Below are positions 35,619 through 43,935 of a stretch of DNA of 64,000 bases, piece after piece. Below the pieces are notes generated by a model. It saw nothing but the letters and a program-made list of their open reading frames with translations, ran no database searches and was not told where the DNA came from. Numbering within the stretch: the stretch's first letter is position 1; each line of letters starts with the position of its first letter. Source of the stretch: Nocardioides halotolerans DSM 19273 (GTDB taxonomy: Bacteria; Actinomycetota; Actinomycetes; Propionibacteriales; Nocardioidaceae); assembly GCF_000422805.1 (NCBI RefSeq), contig NZ_KE383923.1:1-64000 (forward strand). Direction: 5' to 3'. A program made the position numbers and the translations under genes.

Positions 35619-35663
35619 CTAGAAAATGATGCGGTGCCAGATCGGGGTGGCGCAGCAGCTCAT
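35619..35663 (-). CDS. Putative leader peptide of the cimA attenuator (14 residues)
   Basis: ATG 35663 opens a 14-codon frame, MSCCATPIWHRIIF, ending in TAG two codons beyond Ile-Ile (ATC ATT) and Phe. No ribosome-binding site is visible. A -10-like CACACT at 35676-35671 with 7 nt to the ATG and a -35-like GGACAG at 35698-35693 suggest a leaderless transcript. Isoleucine codons just before the stop, immediately followed by a hairpin and terminator, fit ribosome-mediated attenuation of an isoleucine-pathway gene. The antiterminator pairing was not worked out. Confidence 0.6.
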   Translation of the reverse strand: MSCCATPIWHRIIF

Positions 35664-35689
35664 GGCGGACAGTGTGCCACCCGCGGCGG

Positions 35690-37339
35690 TCACTGTCCGG
35701 TGGTCGGTCCGCTCAGTGGACGGTCCGTGCCGGGCGCCCACGACGTGCCGCGCGACTCGGCCAGCCCGCCGAGACCGGTGGCCAGGACCAGCAGGACGAA
35801 GGTGACCGCGAGCCACGGCTTCCACCGACGCGACGCTGGGTTCACCACGCGCGACAGCGGCGAGCGCACCCGGGAGCCGCCGGGCCCGGTCCACACCGCG
35901 ACCGCGAAGATCGTGCCGCAGACGAACAGCGTGACGGTCTCGCCGGCGACGAAGGCGTAGCACAGCAGCGCCCCGGCGACGGCCAGCCCCGCGCTCCACA
36001 GGACGAGCATCGTCGTGCCCGCGGCGGTGCGCAGCAGCTCCCAGGGAGTCCGCACCAGGACCTGCGCGCCGTCGTACCACTTCGGCCCGCGCTGACGTCG
36101 GCGGTCGACGGCGCCACTGGCCGCGAGCGAGCCGGTGCGCAGCAGCCAGACGGCCAGCAGGAGCGCGACGGAGCCGTACCACGGGTAGGCCGCCACGACT
36201 CCTCCGCAGAGCAGCGCGCCGACCCCGAGGAGGGTGGCCCGCCGCGCGCGCTCGGCGAACGGTGCCCGGCCCTGCTCGACCGGGAGCGGTCGTGCCGCGG
36301 GAGGCGTGCGCGGGTCGCGCTCGAGCACGGTCTGGTGCTCGGTGAGCAGCTTGGTGCCGTCAACCCCGACCGGTGCCGCGCCGGGCAGCACGTCGGTCGC
36401 ACGGGCCTCGGGCGCGACCTGCGCGGCGGCGTAGGGCAGCGTCAGCCTGTCGGGCGAGGGCGGCGCCGGCACGGGCTCCCGGCGGGGCCTGGGCGCGACC
36501 TGGGGTCGCAGCCAGCCGAGGATGGCGTCGAGCGTGGGTCGCCGCGCCGCCTCGGGGTCGAGGCAGTCGGCGAGGAGGTCGCGCAACGGCGACGGGATGC
36601 CGGAGAGGTCGTGCTCGCCCCGGCGGACGCGGTCCATGATCGCCATCGACGGGCCGCGGCCGAACGGCGGCTTGCCGGTCGCGGCGAAGGCGACCGTCGC
36701 CGCCCACGAGTGCACGTCGGAGGCGGTGGTGGCGTCGTCGCCGTACAGGATCTCGGGCGCGAGGTAGCCCGGCGTCCCGAGCAGCCAGCCGGTATGGGTC
36801 AGCTTCGGGTCGTCGGCGACCCGGGCCAAGCCGAAGTCGATGAGGATGGGCGTGCGCCCCTCCATCAGCACGTTGGACGGCTTCACGTCACGGTGCAGGA
36901 CGCCCACGGCGTGCACCGACGCGAGGCCCTCGGCGAGGCAGGCGGCGAACCACGTGAGGTCCGTGCCCTCGATGGGGCCCTCCTCGTGGACGTAGTCGTG
37001 CAGCGAGAGCCCCGGCACGTAGCGGGTCGCGACGTAGGGGACGACGGCCCAGGGGTCGGCGTCCACGATCTCGGCGACCCACTTGCTCCTGATCCGGCGC
37101 AGCGACCCGACCTCGCGCTCCAGCCGGCGCCGGGCCTCGTCGTCACCGACGATGTGCGGGCGCAGCACCTTGAGCGCCACCCGGGCACCCTCGCCGCGAC
37201 GGGCCAGGTGGACCACACCCATGCCGCCCTCGCCGATCTTGGTGAGCAGGGTGTAGCCGCCCACGGTCCTCGACGGAGGCGACGGCGCAGCGGCCGCGGC
37301 GGGCGTGCCTCGCGCCGGCGTCCGCGGCGTGCTGGTCAC
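35690..37339 (-). CDS. Membrane serine/threonine protein kinase (PknB-like catalytic domain)
   Basis: The 549-residue protein, starting at GTG 37339, has a kinase domain from about residue 28 to 290: GEGGMGVVHLARR, Lys57 in ALKVL, HRDVKPSN (149-156), DFG (168-170) and the APE-like LAPEI. Residues about 290-380 are a Pro/Arg-rich linker, followed by about five membrane segments (from LLGVGALLCGGVVAAY to PWLAVTFVLLVLATGLG). There is no PASTA sensor domain. A -10-like TAGTCT 7 nt before the GTG suggests a leaderless mRNA. Its C-terminal end contains the -35 region of the cimA leader transcript. Confidence 0.9.
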   Translation of the reverse strand: MTSTPRTPARGTPAAAAAPSPPSRTVGGYTLLTKIGEGGMGVVHLARRGEGARVALKVLRPHIVGDDEARRRLEREVGSLRRIRSKWVAEIVDADPWAVVPYVATRYVPGLSLHDYVHEEGPIEGTDLTWFAACLAEGLASVHAVGVLHRDVKPSNVLMEGRTPILIDFGLARVADDPKLTHTGWLLGTPGYLAPEILYGDDATTASDVHSWAATVAFAATGKPPFGRGPSMAIMDRVRRGEHDLSGIPSPLRDLLADCLDPEAARRPTLDAILGWLRPQVAPRPRREPVPAPPSPDRLTLPYAAAQVAPEARATDVLPGAAPVGVDGTKLLTEHQTVLERDPRTPPAARPLPVEQGRAPFAERARRATLLGVGALLCGGVVAAYPWYGSVALLLAVWLLRTGSLAASGAVDRRRQRGPKWYDGAQVLVRTPWELLRTAAGTTMLVLWSAGLAVAGALLCYAFVAGETVTLFVCGTIFAVAVWTGPGGSRVRSPLSRVVNPASRRWKPWLAVTFVLLVLATGLGGLAESRGTSWAPGTDRPLSGPTTGQ

Positions 37340-37423
37340 GCTGATCAGACTAGATGCCGGCCCCACGGGTTCCCGGACGACGAGGCCGGTGCGCTTGACC
37401 TCACCGCCGGCGTCCGGCAACAT

Positions 37424-37445
37424 CATATCAATGACTACTGATATG
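37424..37445 (+). promoter_or_regulatory. Palindrome over the START-gene start codon, candidate ArsR operator
   Basis: CATATCA (37424-37430) and TGATATG (37439-37445) are perfect 7-bp arms separated by ATGACTAC. This is the imperfect-dyad size and AT-rich character of ArsR-type operators. The ATG of the START gene is in the centre, so repressor binding would block transcription start or translation of its own operon. Confidence 0.65.
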
Positions 37446-38057
37446 TGGAGCGGCTTCGGACCCTCAGTCCGCAGCCTGCGCAGCGACACCCGTGACGGCG
37501 ACGAGGTTCGGGTCCTCGTGCTGGAGAAGGCCTACGACGCCCCGCGAGCCGACGTGTGGGACGCGGTGACGTCCGCCGAGCGCGTCTCCCGCTGGCTCGG
37601 GCCGCTCTCCGGCGACCTCGTGCTCGGCGGCCGGTTCCAGGTCGAGGGCAACGCCGGCGGCACGGTCCTGCAGTGCGCCGAGCCGGAGCTCCTCGAGATC
37701 ACCTGGGAGTTCGGCGGCGACACCACCTGGGTGCTGCTCACCCTCGCCGACGACGGCTCCGGCACCCGGCTGCGACTCGAGCACGCGGCCCGCGTCGACC
37801 AGGTCAAGTACGGCGAGTTCGGGCCCGGCGCCGTCGGGATCGGCTGGGAGATGGCCTTCGGCGGCCTCACCAAGCACCTCGCCGACCCGGCCTGGTCGCC
37901 CGGCACGCCCGACTGGACCGATCCCGGCTATCCGGCGTTCGTGCGCGAGTCCGGCGACGCCTGGGCCGCCGCGGCCGTCGCCGCGGGCGAGGACGAGGCG
38001 CAGGCGCGCGCTGCGGCCGAGCGGTGCTTCACGGCGTACACGACGCTGCCCGAGTAG
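37431..38057 (+). CDS. START/SRPBCC (AHSA1-like) domain protein
   Basis: The 208-residue protein has the Aha1/SRPBCC helix-grip fold: LEKAYDAPRADVWDAVTSAE, RVSRWLGPLSGDLVLGGRF and the C-terminal long helix GIGWEMAFGGLTKHLADPAW. Members bind hydrophobic ligands, and partnership with an ArsR gene is a common bacterial pattern. ATG 37431 is used because the transcript may be leaderless. ATG 37443 is a possible alternative. The operator lies over the start. It ends 6 bp before the ArsR gene. Confidence 0.85.
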   Translation: MTTDMWSGFGPSVRSLRSDTRDGDEVRVLVLEKAYDAPRADVWDAVTSAERVSRWLGPLSGDLVLGGRFQVEGNAGGTVLQCAEPELLEITWEFGGDTTWVLLTLADDGSGTRLRLEHAARVDQVKYGEFGPGAVGIGWEMAFGGLTKHLADPAWSPGTPDWTDPGYPAFVRESGDAWAAAAVAAGEDEAQARAAAERCFTAYTTLPE

Positions 38058-38063
38058 CCAGCC

Positions 38064-38387
38064 GTGCACGCCTTCGACGTCCTCGGCGACCCGGTCCGCC
38101 GGCGGATCCTCGAGCTCCTCGCCGGAGGTGAGCAGTCCTCCGGCGAGGTGGTCGAGGTGATCTCGCGGGAGTTCGGGATCGGGCAGCCCGCGGTGTCGAT
38201 GCAGCTCAAGGTGCTGCGCGAGAGCGGGTTCGCCTCCGTGCGCGCCGCGGGTCGGCGACGGCTCTACGCGATCGACTCGGCGCCGCTGGCGCAGGTCGAC
38301 GCGTGGCTGGCGCCGTTCCGGAGGTTCTGGGAGCAGCGGCTCGACGCGCTGGAGACCGAGCTGCGTCGCGGTCGGCGCGGCGGCTGA
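38064..38387 (+). CDS. ArsR-family transcriptional regulator
   Basis: The 107-residue winged-helix protein (FDVLGDPVRRRILELLAGGE; GIGQPAVSMQLKVLRESGFA) lacks the metal-binding cysteines of ArsR/SmtB sensors, so it probably does not sense metal. It is co-transcribed with the START-domain gene 6 bp upstream, and a dyad over that gene's start suggests autoregulation. GTG start at 38064. Confidence 0.9.
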   Translation: MHAFDVLGDPVRRRILELLAGGEQSSGEVVEVISREFGIGQPAVSMQLKVLRESGFASVRAAGRRRLYAIDSAPLAQVDAWLAPFRRFWEQRLDALETELRRGRRGG

Positions 38388-38400
38388 ATAGGTTGGCGCC

Positions 38401-39420
38401 ATGCGCCTGACCCGCTGGAGCCACTCGTGCGTCGCCCTGGAGGCGGGCGGCCGGACCCTCGTCATCGACCCCGGCGGATGGAGCGAGCCGCGCGCGCTCG
38501 AGGGTGCGGACGCCGTCCTCGTCACCCACGAGCACGGCGACCACGTCGCCGTGGGGCGGGTGCGCGATGCGGGCGTTCCGGTCTGGGCGCCGCGTGGGGC
38601 CGACCTGGGCGACCTGGCGTTCACGCCGGTCGAGTCCGGGGCGGAGCTGACCGTCGCCGGCTTCGCCGTCCGGGCCGTCGGGGGCCGGCACGCAGCCGTC
38701 GTGCCGGGCCAAGAGGTGTGCGCCAACCTCGGCTACGTCGTCTCCGCCGACGGGGAGACCGTCTACCACCCCGGCGACGCGCTCGCCGTCCCCGACGAGG
38801 CGGTCGGCACGCTCCTGGTGCCCATGCAGGCCTCGTGGCTCAAGACCGACGAGGCGATCGCGTTCGTGCGCCGCATCCGGCCGGACCGGGCGATCGGGAT
38901 CCACGACGGCCAGGTCAACGACCGCGCCCGGGCCAGCATCAACCACTGGCTGGCCACCGAGGGCGACGCGGACTACCAGTGGCTCGCCCCGGGGTCCGCG
39001 CTCGGGGAGGAGCCGACCGCGCTCCCCCGCGTGCGCCAGCTCCGGCTGGTCGTCGAGACCCCGGACTTCGACGCGGCCGCGGCGTTCTACCGCGACGTGC
39101 TCGGGCTGCCGGTCGAGCTCGACCTCGAGGGCGACGCCGGCGAGCACGTGCTGATCCTCGACGCCGGCCGCGCCACCCTCGAGCTCTCCAACCCCGCCCA
39201 GGTCGCGATGATCGACGAGGTCGAGGTGGGCCGCCGGGTGGCGCCGCGACTGCGCGTGGCCTTCGAGGTCGACGACGCAGCGGCCGCCACCGATGTGCTG
39301 GTGGCGGCCGGCGCCGTGCTGGTGGCACCGCCGACGCGGACACCCTGGGACTCCGTCAACGCCCGGCTCGAGGCGCCGGCCGACCTGCAGGTCACGGTGT
39401 TCGAGGAGGCGCCGGAGTAA
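38401..39420 (+). CDS. Metallo-beta-lactamase-fold hydrolase fused to a VOC domain
   Basis: Residues 1-205 are an MBL fold of the UlaG/YycJ-like type, with metal ligands in HEHGDH (43-48) and later VGGRHAAVV, YHPGDAL and IGIHDGQ. Residues about 213-335 are a VOC/glyoxalase domain (LRLVVETPDFDAAAAFYRDV ... SVNARLEAPADLQVTVFEEA). The 339-residue fusion suggests two linked steps on one compound, such as thioester or lactone hydrolysis after an isomerisation. The substrate is unknown. It follows the ArsR gene by 13 bp and may belong to that operon. Confidence 0.87.
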   Translation: MRLTRWSHSCVALEAGGRTLVIDPGGWSEPRALEGADAVLVTHEHGDHVAVGRVRDAGVPVWAPRGADLGDLAFTPVESGAELTVAGFAVRAVGGRHAAVVPGQEVCANLGYVVSADGETVYHPGDALAVPDEAVGTLLVPMQASWLKTDEAIAFVRRIRPDRAIGIHDGQVNDRARASINHWLATEGDADYQWLAPGSALGEEPTALPRVRQLRLVVETPDFDAAAAFYRDVLGLPVELDLEGDAGEHVLILDAGRATLELSNPAQVAMIDEVEVGRRVAPRLRVAFEVDDAAAATDVLVAAGAVLVAPPTRTPWDSVNARLEAPADLQVTVFEEAPE

Positions 39421-39445
39421 TAGTGGCGCAGACTGCGGCGCAGGC

Positions 39446-40525
39446 TCAGACGATCCGGCGCATCCAGCCGAAGGTGTCCTCGGCGCGGCCGAACTGCACG
39501 TCGACCAGCGCACTGCGGATCGCCATCGTCAGCTCGGTCGAGGCCGGCGCGGGAGCCGACCCGCCCTCCCAGCGCAGCTCGCCGACGGGGGTGATCACCG
39601 CGGCCGTGCCGCAGGCGAAGATCTCGACGATGTCGCCGTTCGCGACGCCCTCGCGCCACTCGTCGATCGAGATCCGGCGCTCCTCGACCTGGTGACCCAT
39701 CTTGCCGGCGAGCTCGATGATCGAGCCCCGGGTGATGCCCTCGAGGATGGTCCCGAGCGCCGGCGTCACGATCCGGCCGTCCTTGAAGACGAAGTACATG
39801 TTCATGCCGCCGAGCTCCTCGACGTAGCGCCCCTCCTCGCCGTCCAGGAAGACCACCTGGTCGCAGCCCTGCGCGATCGCCTCCGACTGCGGCAGCAGCG
39901 AGCTGGCGTAGTTGCCGCCGGTCTTGGCCGCACCCATGCCGCCGCGGCCGGCGCGGGTGTAGTCCTCGGAGAGCCACAGGCTGACCGGCTTCACGCCGCC
40001 CTTGAAGTAGGAGCCGGCCGGGCTCGCGATCACCATGAACGTCACGTGCTGCGCCGGCCGCACGCCGAGGAACGCCTCGGAGGCGAACATGAACGGGCGC
40101 ACGTAGAGGCTCTTCTCGCCCTCCTGGTCGGGCACCCAGCGCTGGTCGACGCTCACCAGCGCGGCCACGGCCTCGACGAAGTCGTCGACCTCGAGGACGG
40201 GCAGCGCGAGCCGGTGGCTGGAGCGGACCATGCGGGCGGCGTTCTCCTCGGGGCGGAAGGCCCAGATGGAGCCGTCCTCGTGGCGGTAGGCCTTCATGCC
40301 CTCGAAGATCTCCTGCGCGTAGTGCAGGACGGCGGTGGCCGGGTCGAGCGTCAGCGGGCCGTACGGCGTGACCCGGGCGTCGTGCCACCCCTCGCCGGGC
40401 GTCCACTCCACCGTGAACATGTGGTCGGTGAAGTGCGTGCCGAAGCCCGGGTTGGCCAGGATCTCGGCCAGGCGGGCGTCGTCGACCGGGTGCTCGGTAC
40501 GGGTGGTGCTGATCTCCATGGACAT
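39446..40525 (-). CDS. ilvE: Branched-chain amino acid aminotransferase
   Basis: The 359-residue fold-type IV PLP enzyme performs the last step of valine, leucine and isoleucine synthesis. It contains YGPLTLDPATAVLHYAQEIFEGMKAYR (shown here only as LHYAQEIFEGMKAYR), the lysine region KTGGNYASSLLPQ, and the C-terminal GTAAVITPVGEL. The start is uncertain among TTG 40528, ATG 40525 and ATG 40519. ATG 40525 is taken, with a -10-like TACTTT just upstream. It lies 24 bp downstream of an MFS gene on the same strand and may have its own promoter. Confidence 0.96.
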   Translation of the reverse strand: MSMEISTTRTEHPVDDARLAEILANPGFGTHFTDHMFTVEWTPGEGWHDARVTPYGPLTLDPATAVLHYAQEIFEGMKAYRHEDGSIWAFRPEENAARMVRSSHRLALPVLEVDDFVEAVAALVSVDQRWVPDQEGEKSLYVRPFMFASEAFLGVRPAQHVTFMVIASPAGSYFKGGVKPVSLWLSEDYTRAGRGGMGAAKTGGNYASSLLPQSEAIAQGCDQVVFLDGEEGRYVEELGGMNMYFVFKDGRIVTPALGTILEGITRGSIIELAGKMGHQVEERRISIDEWREGVANGDIVEIFACGTAAVITPVGELRWEGGSAPAPASTELTMAIRSALVDVQFGRAEDTFGWMRRIV

Positions 40526-40549
40526 CAAAGTAGTCGCTTTCAGGTGGGT

Positions 40550-42049
40550 TCAGTAGGACGGGTCGCCACCGCGGACCCGGTCGATCAGCAGGAGGACGAC
40601 CGCCGCCACGACGAGGACGGCGGCGCCGGCCACCGCGGCCACGTGCAGCCCGTGCACGTAGGCGTCGCGCCCGACGGCCAGGATCCGGGCGCCCTGTCCG
40701 AACGCGCCGGCCAGCGAGCTCGCGGCGGGGCTGTGCACGGCGTCGACCGGCAGGTGGTCGCCGGCGAACGAGCGGTACGCCGCGGTGCCGATGCTGCCGA
40801 GCAGGGCGATGCCGAGCGCACCGCCGAGCTCGGTGCCGGCCTCGGAGATCGAGGCGCCGGTCGCCGCCTGATCGGGCTTCACGGCGGCCAGCACGAGCTC
40901 GGAGCCGACGGTCATCGCGCCGACCAGGCCGCAGGCCAGCACACCGGCACCGGCGAGGACCAGCGCCAGCGAGTCGGTGCCGGCGCGGGTCAGGAGGCCG
41001 AAGCCGCCGGCCGCGAGGACCATGCCCCCGGCAGCGACCCTGGCGGCGCCGTATCGGTGGGCGAGGCCCGACGCGAACGGCGCGGAGAACCCGACCCCCA
41101 CGGTCGGGACGAGGCTCCACAGCGCCGCGCGCAGCGGGCTGTGGCCGAGGACCAGCTGCAGGTAGGCGGTCATGAACACGGCGTTGCCGACGAGGGCGAA
41201 GGTGCAGATCGCGTTGGTGCCGACGGCAGAGGTGAAGACCCGGTTGCGCACCAGCTGCGCGTCGATCATGGCGTGCGGGTGCCGCAGCTGGCGGCGCAGG
41301 AACACCGCGCCCAGGACCAGCCCGACGACGATGCAGAGGACCCACCGTGGCTCGGCCCCGTGCGCGGCCCACTCCTTGACGCCGCAGATGGTGGGCAGGA
41401 CCGCCGCGAGCGACAGCACCGAGCTGAGCACGTCGAACGGCGCGTCCGTGCGCCGCTCCCCCCGCGGCAGGAGCGCGGGACCGACGAGCAGCAGCAGCGC
41501 CATCGCGGGGAGGTTGACCAGGAACACCGAGCCCCACCAGAAGTGGGCCAGCAGCACACCGCTGAGCACCGGGCCGAGCCCGATGCCGGCGGTCATCACC
41601 CCGGTCCAGATGCCGATGGCCCGGCCGCGCTGCCGGTCGTCGTGGAAGAGGGTCCGGATCATCGACATGGTCGCCGGCATCAGGGTGGCGCCCCCGATGC
41701 CGAGCAGGGCCCGGGCGGCGATGAGCTGGTCGGCCGACCGGGCGTACGCCGCGACGAGGGAGGTCGCGGAGAACGCCACCGCCCCGATGAGCAGCAGGCG
41801 GCGTGCGCCGATCCGGTCGGCGACCGCGCCCATGGTGACCAGGAGGCCGGCCAGCACGAACCCGTAGAGGTCGAAGATCCAGAGCTGCTGGGTCGAGGTC
41901 GCGTGCAGGTCGCGGGCGATCTCCGGCACCGCGAAGTAGAGGATCGAGACATCCATCGAGACCAGCAGCAGCGGCAGCGCCAGCACGGCGAGCGCGATCC
42001 ACTCGCGCCGTCCGGCTCGCTGGACGGGTGCTGCGACGGAGGTCGCCAT
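40550..42049 (-). CDS. MFS drug:H+ antiporter, DHA2 (14-helix) type
   Basis: The 499-residue transporter has about 14 hydrophobic segments. The DHA2 motifs include LYFAVPEIARDLHATSTQQL, VADRIGARRLLLIG (motif A) and GIGLGPVLSGVLL (motif C for antiporters). These resemble QacA/EmrB/LfrA-type multidrug exporters. It is divergent from a TetR repressor whose likely operators lie in the 96-bp gap. Substrates are unknown. Confidence 0.92.
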   Translation of the reverse strand: MATSVAAPVQRAGRREWIALAVLALPLLLVSMDVSILYFAVPEIARDLHATSTQQLWIFDLYGFVLAGLLVTMGAVADRIGARRLLLIGAVAFSATSLVAAYARSADQLIAARALLGIGGATLMPATMSMIRTLFHDDRQRGRAIGIWTGVMTAGIGLGPVLSGVLLAHFWWGSVFLVNLPAMALLLLVGPALLPRGERRTDAPFDVLSSVLSLAAVLPTICGVKEWAAHGAEPRWVLCIVVGLVLGAVFLRRQLRHPHAMIDAQLVRNRVFTSAVGTNAICTFALVGNAVFMTAYLQLVLGHSPLRAALWSLVPTVGVGFSAPFASGLAHRYGAARVAAGGMVLAAGGFGLLTRAGTDSLALVLAGAGVLACGLVGAMTVGSELVLAAVKPDQAATGASISEAGTELGGALGIALLGSIGTAAYRSFAGDHLPVDAVHSPAASSLAGAFGQGARILAVGRDAYVHGLHVAAVAGAAVLVVAAVVLLLIDRVRGGDPSY

Positions 42050-42071
42050 GGGTCACTCCTTTGCGTAAGCA

Positions 42072-42131
42072 GTAAACAGTTTCTGGTCTACGCAGGTTAG
42101 AACGGAACTGTGTAGGATGTAAATGGTTTCT
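42072..42131. promoter_or_regulatory. Direct repeats in the MFS/TetR divergent region
   Basis: GTAAACAGTTTCT (42072-42084) and GTAAATGGTTTCT (42119-42131) are 13-bp near-identical boxes, each partly dyad-symmetric. TGCGTA and TACGCA arms flank the first. They are AT-rich islands in this GC-rich genome and are good TetR operator candidates. Confidence 0.5.
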
Positions 42132-42145
42132 TCGAAAGGACGCCC

Positions 42146-42859
42146 ATGACCGACCTCCCCCGCGCGATCGCCGCCCTGTGGGGCCTGGAGGAGAGCGGTC
42201 GCCGCGGCCCCAAGCGCACGCTGTCGGTGCCGGCGATCGGTGCGGCCGCCGTCCGGATCGCCGACGCCGAGGGGCTGGGTGCCGTCTCCATGGCGTCGGT
42301 CGCCAAGGAGCTCGGCACGACCGCCATGGCCCTCTACCGCTACGTCGACTCGCGCCAGGAGCTCGAGATGGTGATGGCCGACGTCGCGATGGGCGCACCC
42401 CCCGCCCCGAACCCGCGGCGCCCGTGGCGACGCGAGCTCGAGGACTGGGCCCGCGCCGAGGCCCGGCAGCTGGGCGGCCACCCGTGGACGCTCGAGCTGC
42501 GCACCGGGTCTCCCCCGGTCAGCCCGAACCTCCTCGCGTGGACCGACGCCGGGATGCAGGTGATCCTCCGGTCGGGGCTGGGCGAGCAGCCGGCGGCCTC
42601 GGCCCTGCTCGTCGTCGACGGGTTCGTCCGCAGCCAGGTGCTGCTGGGGCTGCAGTTCGCCGACGCCGAGGCCAGCCGGCACTGGGCCGACCAGCTCCGG
42701 CTCGTGGTCGACCCGGAGTCGCTCCCCGGCCTGGCACGCGTCCTCGCTGCGAACGCGCTCGACGACGCCGACGAGGAGCCCGGAGCGCCCCTGGGTGCCG
42801 AGTTCGAGTTCGGGCTGGGCCTGGTGCTCGACGGGATCGAGCTGCTGGCGGCCCGGTGA
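42146..42859 (+). CDS. TetR-family regulator of the adjacent MFS exporter
   Basis: The 237-residue regulator has the N-terminal TetR DNA-binding region (IGAAAVRIADAEGLGAVSMA ... GTTAMALYRYVDSRQELEMV) and a TetR_C-like helical domain. It diverges from the DHA2 exporter across 96 bp. It probably represses the exporter and itself until an exported compound binds. It is close to leuB but not in its operon (opposite strand, 16 bp tail-to-tail). Confidence 0.9.
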   Translation: MTDLPRAIAALWGLEESGRRGPKRTLSVPAIGAAAVRIADAEGLGAVSMASVAKELGTTAMALYRYVDSRQELEMVMADVAMGAPPAPNPRRPWRRELEDWARAEARQLGGHPWTLELRTGSPPVSPNLLAWTDAGMQVILRSGLGEQPAASALLVVDGFVRSQVLLGLQFADAEASRHWADQLRLVVDPESLPGLARVLAANALDDADEEPGAPLGAEFEFGLGLVLDGIELLAAR

Positions 42860-42875
42860 TCCGCTAGGCCGTGGC

Positions 42876-43925
42876 CTAGGTGAGGCGCGACGCGATCGCG
42901 TCGCCGACCTCGGCGGTACGCCGGACCGCCCCGGGTACTCGCGCCGCCAGGTCCTCGACGGCCGCGCGCTCGACGGCGGCCGCCGCCTCGGCGTGGCCGA
43001 GGTGGTCGAGCAGCAGCGAGACGGACAGGATCGCCGCGGTCGGGTCGGCCTTCTGCTGGCCGGCGATGTCGGGGGCCGAGCCGTGCACCGGCTCGAACAT
43101 GCTGGGCGAGGTGCGGTCGGGGTTGACGTTGCCGGACGCCGCCAGCCCGATGCCGCCGGTGATGGCGGCCGCCAGGTCGGTGATGATGTCGCCGAAGAGG
43201 TTGTCGGTGACGATCACGTCGAAGCGGGACGGGTCGGTGGTCAGGAAGATCATCGCGGCGTCGACGTGGATGTAGTCGACGGTCACGTCGGGGAACTCCG
43301 GAGCGACCTCCTGCACCAGCCGCCACCACAGCGAGCCGGCGTTGACCAGCACGTTGGTCTTGTGGACCAGCGTCAGCTTCTTCCGCGGCCGGCGCTGAGC
43401 GCGGGCGAACGCGTCGCGCACGACCCGCTCCACGCCGTACGCCGTGTTGACCGAGACCTCGGTGGCGATCTCGGCCGGGGTGCCGACCCGGAGCGCGCCG
43501 CCGTTGCCGGTGTAGGGGCCTTCGGTGCCCTCGCGGACCACGACGAAGTCGACGTCGCCGGGCGCCGCGAGCGGCGAGGTCGCACCGGGGTAGATGCGCG
43601 AGGGCCGCAGGTTGACGTAGTGGTCGAGCTCGAAGCGCAGCCGCAGCAGCAGGCCGCGCTCGAGGATCCCGGGCGGCAGGTCGGGGTCGTTCGGCCTGCC
43701 CCCGACCGCGCCGAGCAGGATCGCGTCGTGCTCCCGGATCTCGGCGAGCACGGAGTCGGGCAGCACCTCACCGGTGGCGAGGTAGCGCTCGGCGCCGAGG
43801 TCGTAGGTCGTCTGCTCGAACTTCACCCCGGCCGGAGCGGCCGCCTCGAGCACCTTCAGCGCCTCGGCGGTCACCTCGGGACCGATTCCGTCGCCGGGGA
43901 TGACCGCGAGCCGCAGTGACGTCAT
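42876..43925 (-). CDS. leuB: 3-isopropylmalate dehydrogenase
   Basis: The 349-residue decarboxylating dehydrogenase carries out the third leucine-pathway step. Signatures are [11 protein letters not shown] at the start, [13 protein letters not shown], and the substrate/Mg signature [17 protein letters not shown] with [10 protein letters not shown]. The ATG has no clear ribosome-binding site. It lies 10 nt after the stop of a 45-residue gene, so translational coupling is likely. A leader peptide with VFVLI and a hairpin are about 330-420 nt upstream, a plausible attenuator for the unit. Confidence 0.96.
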   Translation of the reverse strand: MTSLRLAVIPGDGIGPEVTAEALKVLEAAAPAGVKFEQTTYDLGAERYLATGEVLPDSVLAEIREHDAILLGAVGGRPNDPDLPPGILERGLLLRLRFELDHYVNLRPSRIYPGATSPLAAPGDVDFVVVREGTEGPYTGNGGALRVGTPAEIATEVSVNTAYGVERVVRDAFARAQRRPRKKLTLVHKTNVLVNAGSLWWRLVQEVAPEFPDVTVDYIHVDAAMIFLTTDPSRFDVIVTDNLFGDIITDLAAAITGGIGLAASGNVNPDRTSPSMFEPVHGSAPDIAGQQKADPTAAILSVSLLLDHLGHAEAAAAVERAAVEDLAARVPGAVRRTAEVGDAIASRLT

Positions 43926-43935
43926 GCCGGGAACG

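Noticed and set aside
39293-42100. Plus-strand frame of about 935 codons opposite ilvE and the MFS gene
   Set aside because: Antisense shadow; no ribosome-binding site, no domain, and the opposite strand carries the recognised enzymes.
39087-42398. Minus-strand frame of over 1000 codons across the MFS and ilvE genes
   Set aside because: It is an off-frame read of the true MFS and ilvE genes and is entirely Arg/Pro/Gly-rich without a domain.
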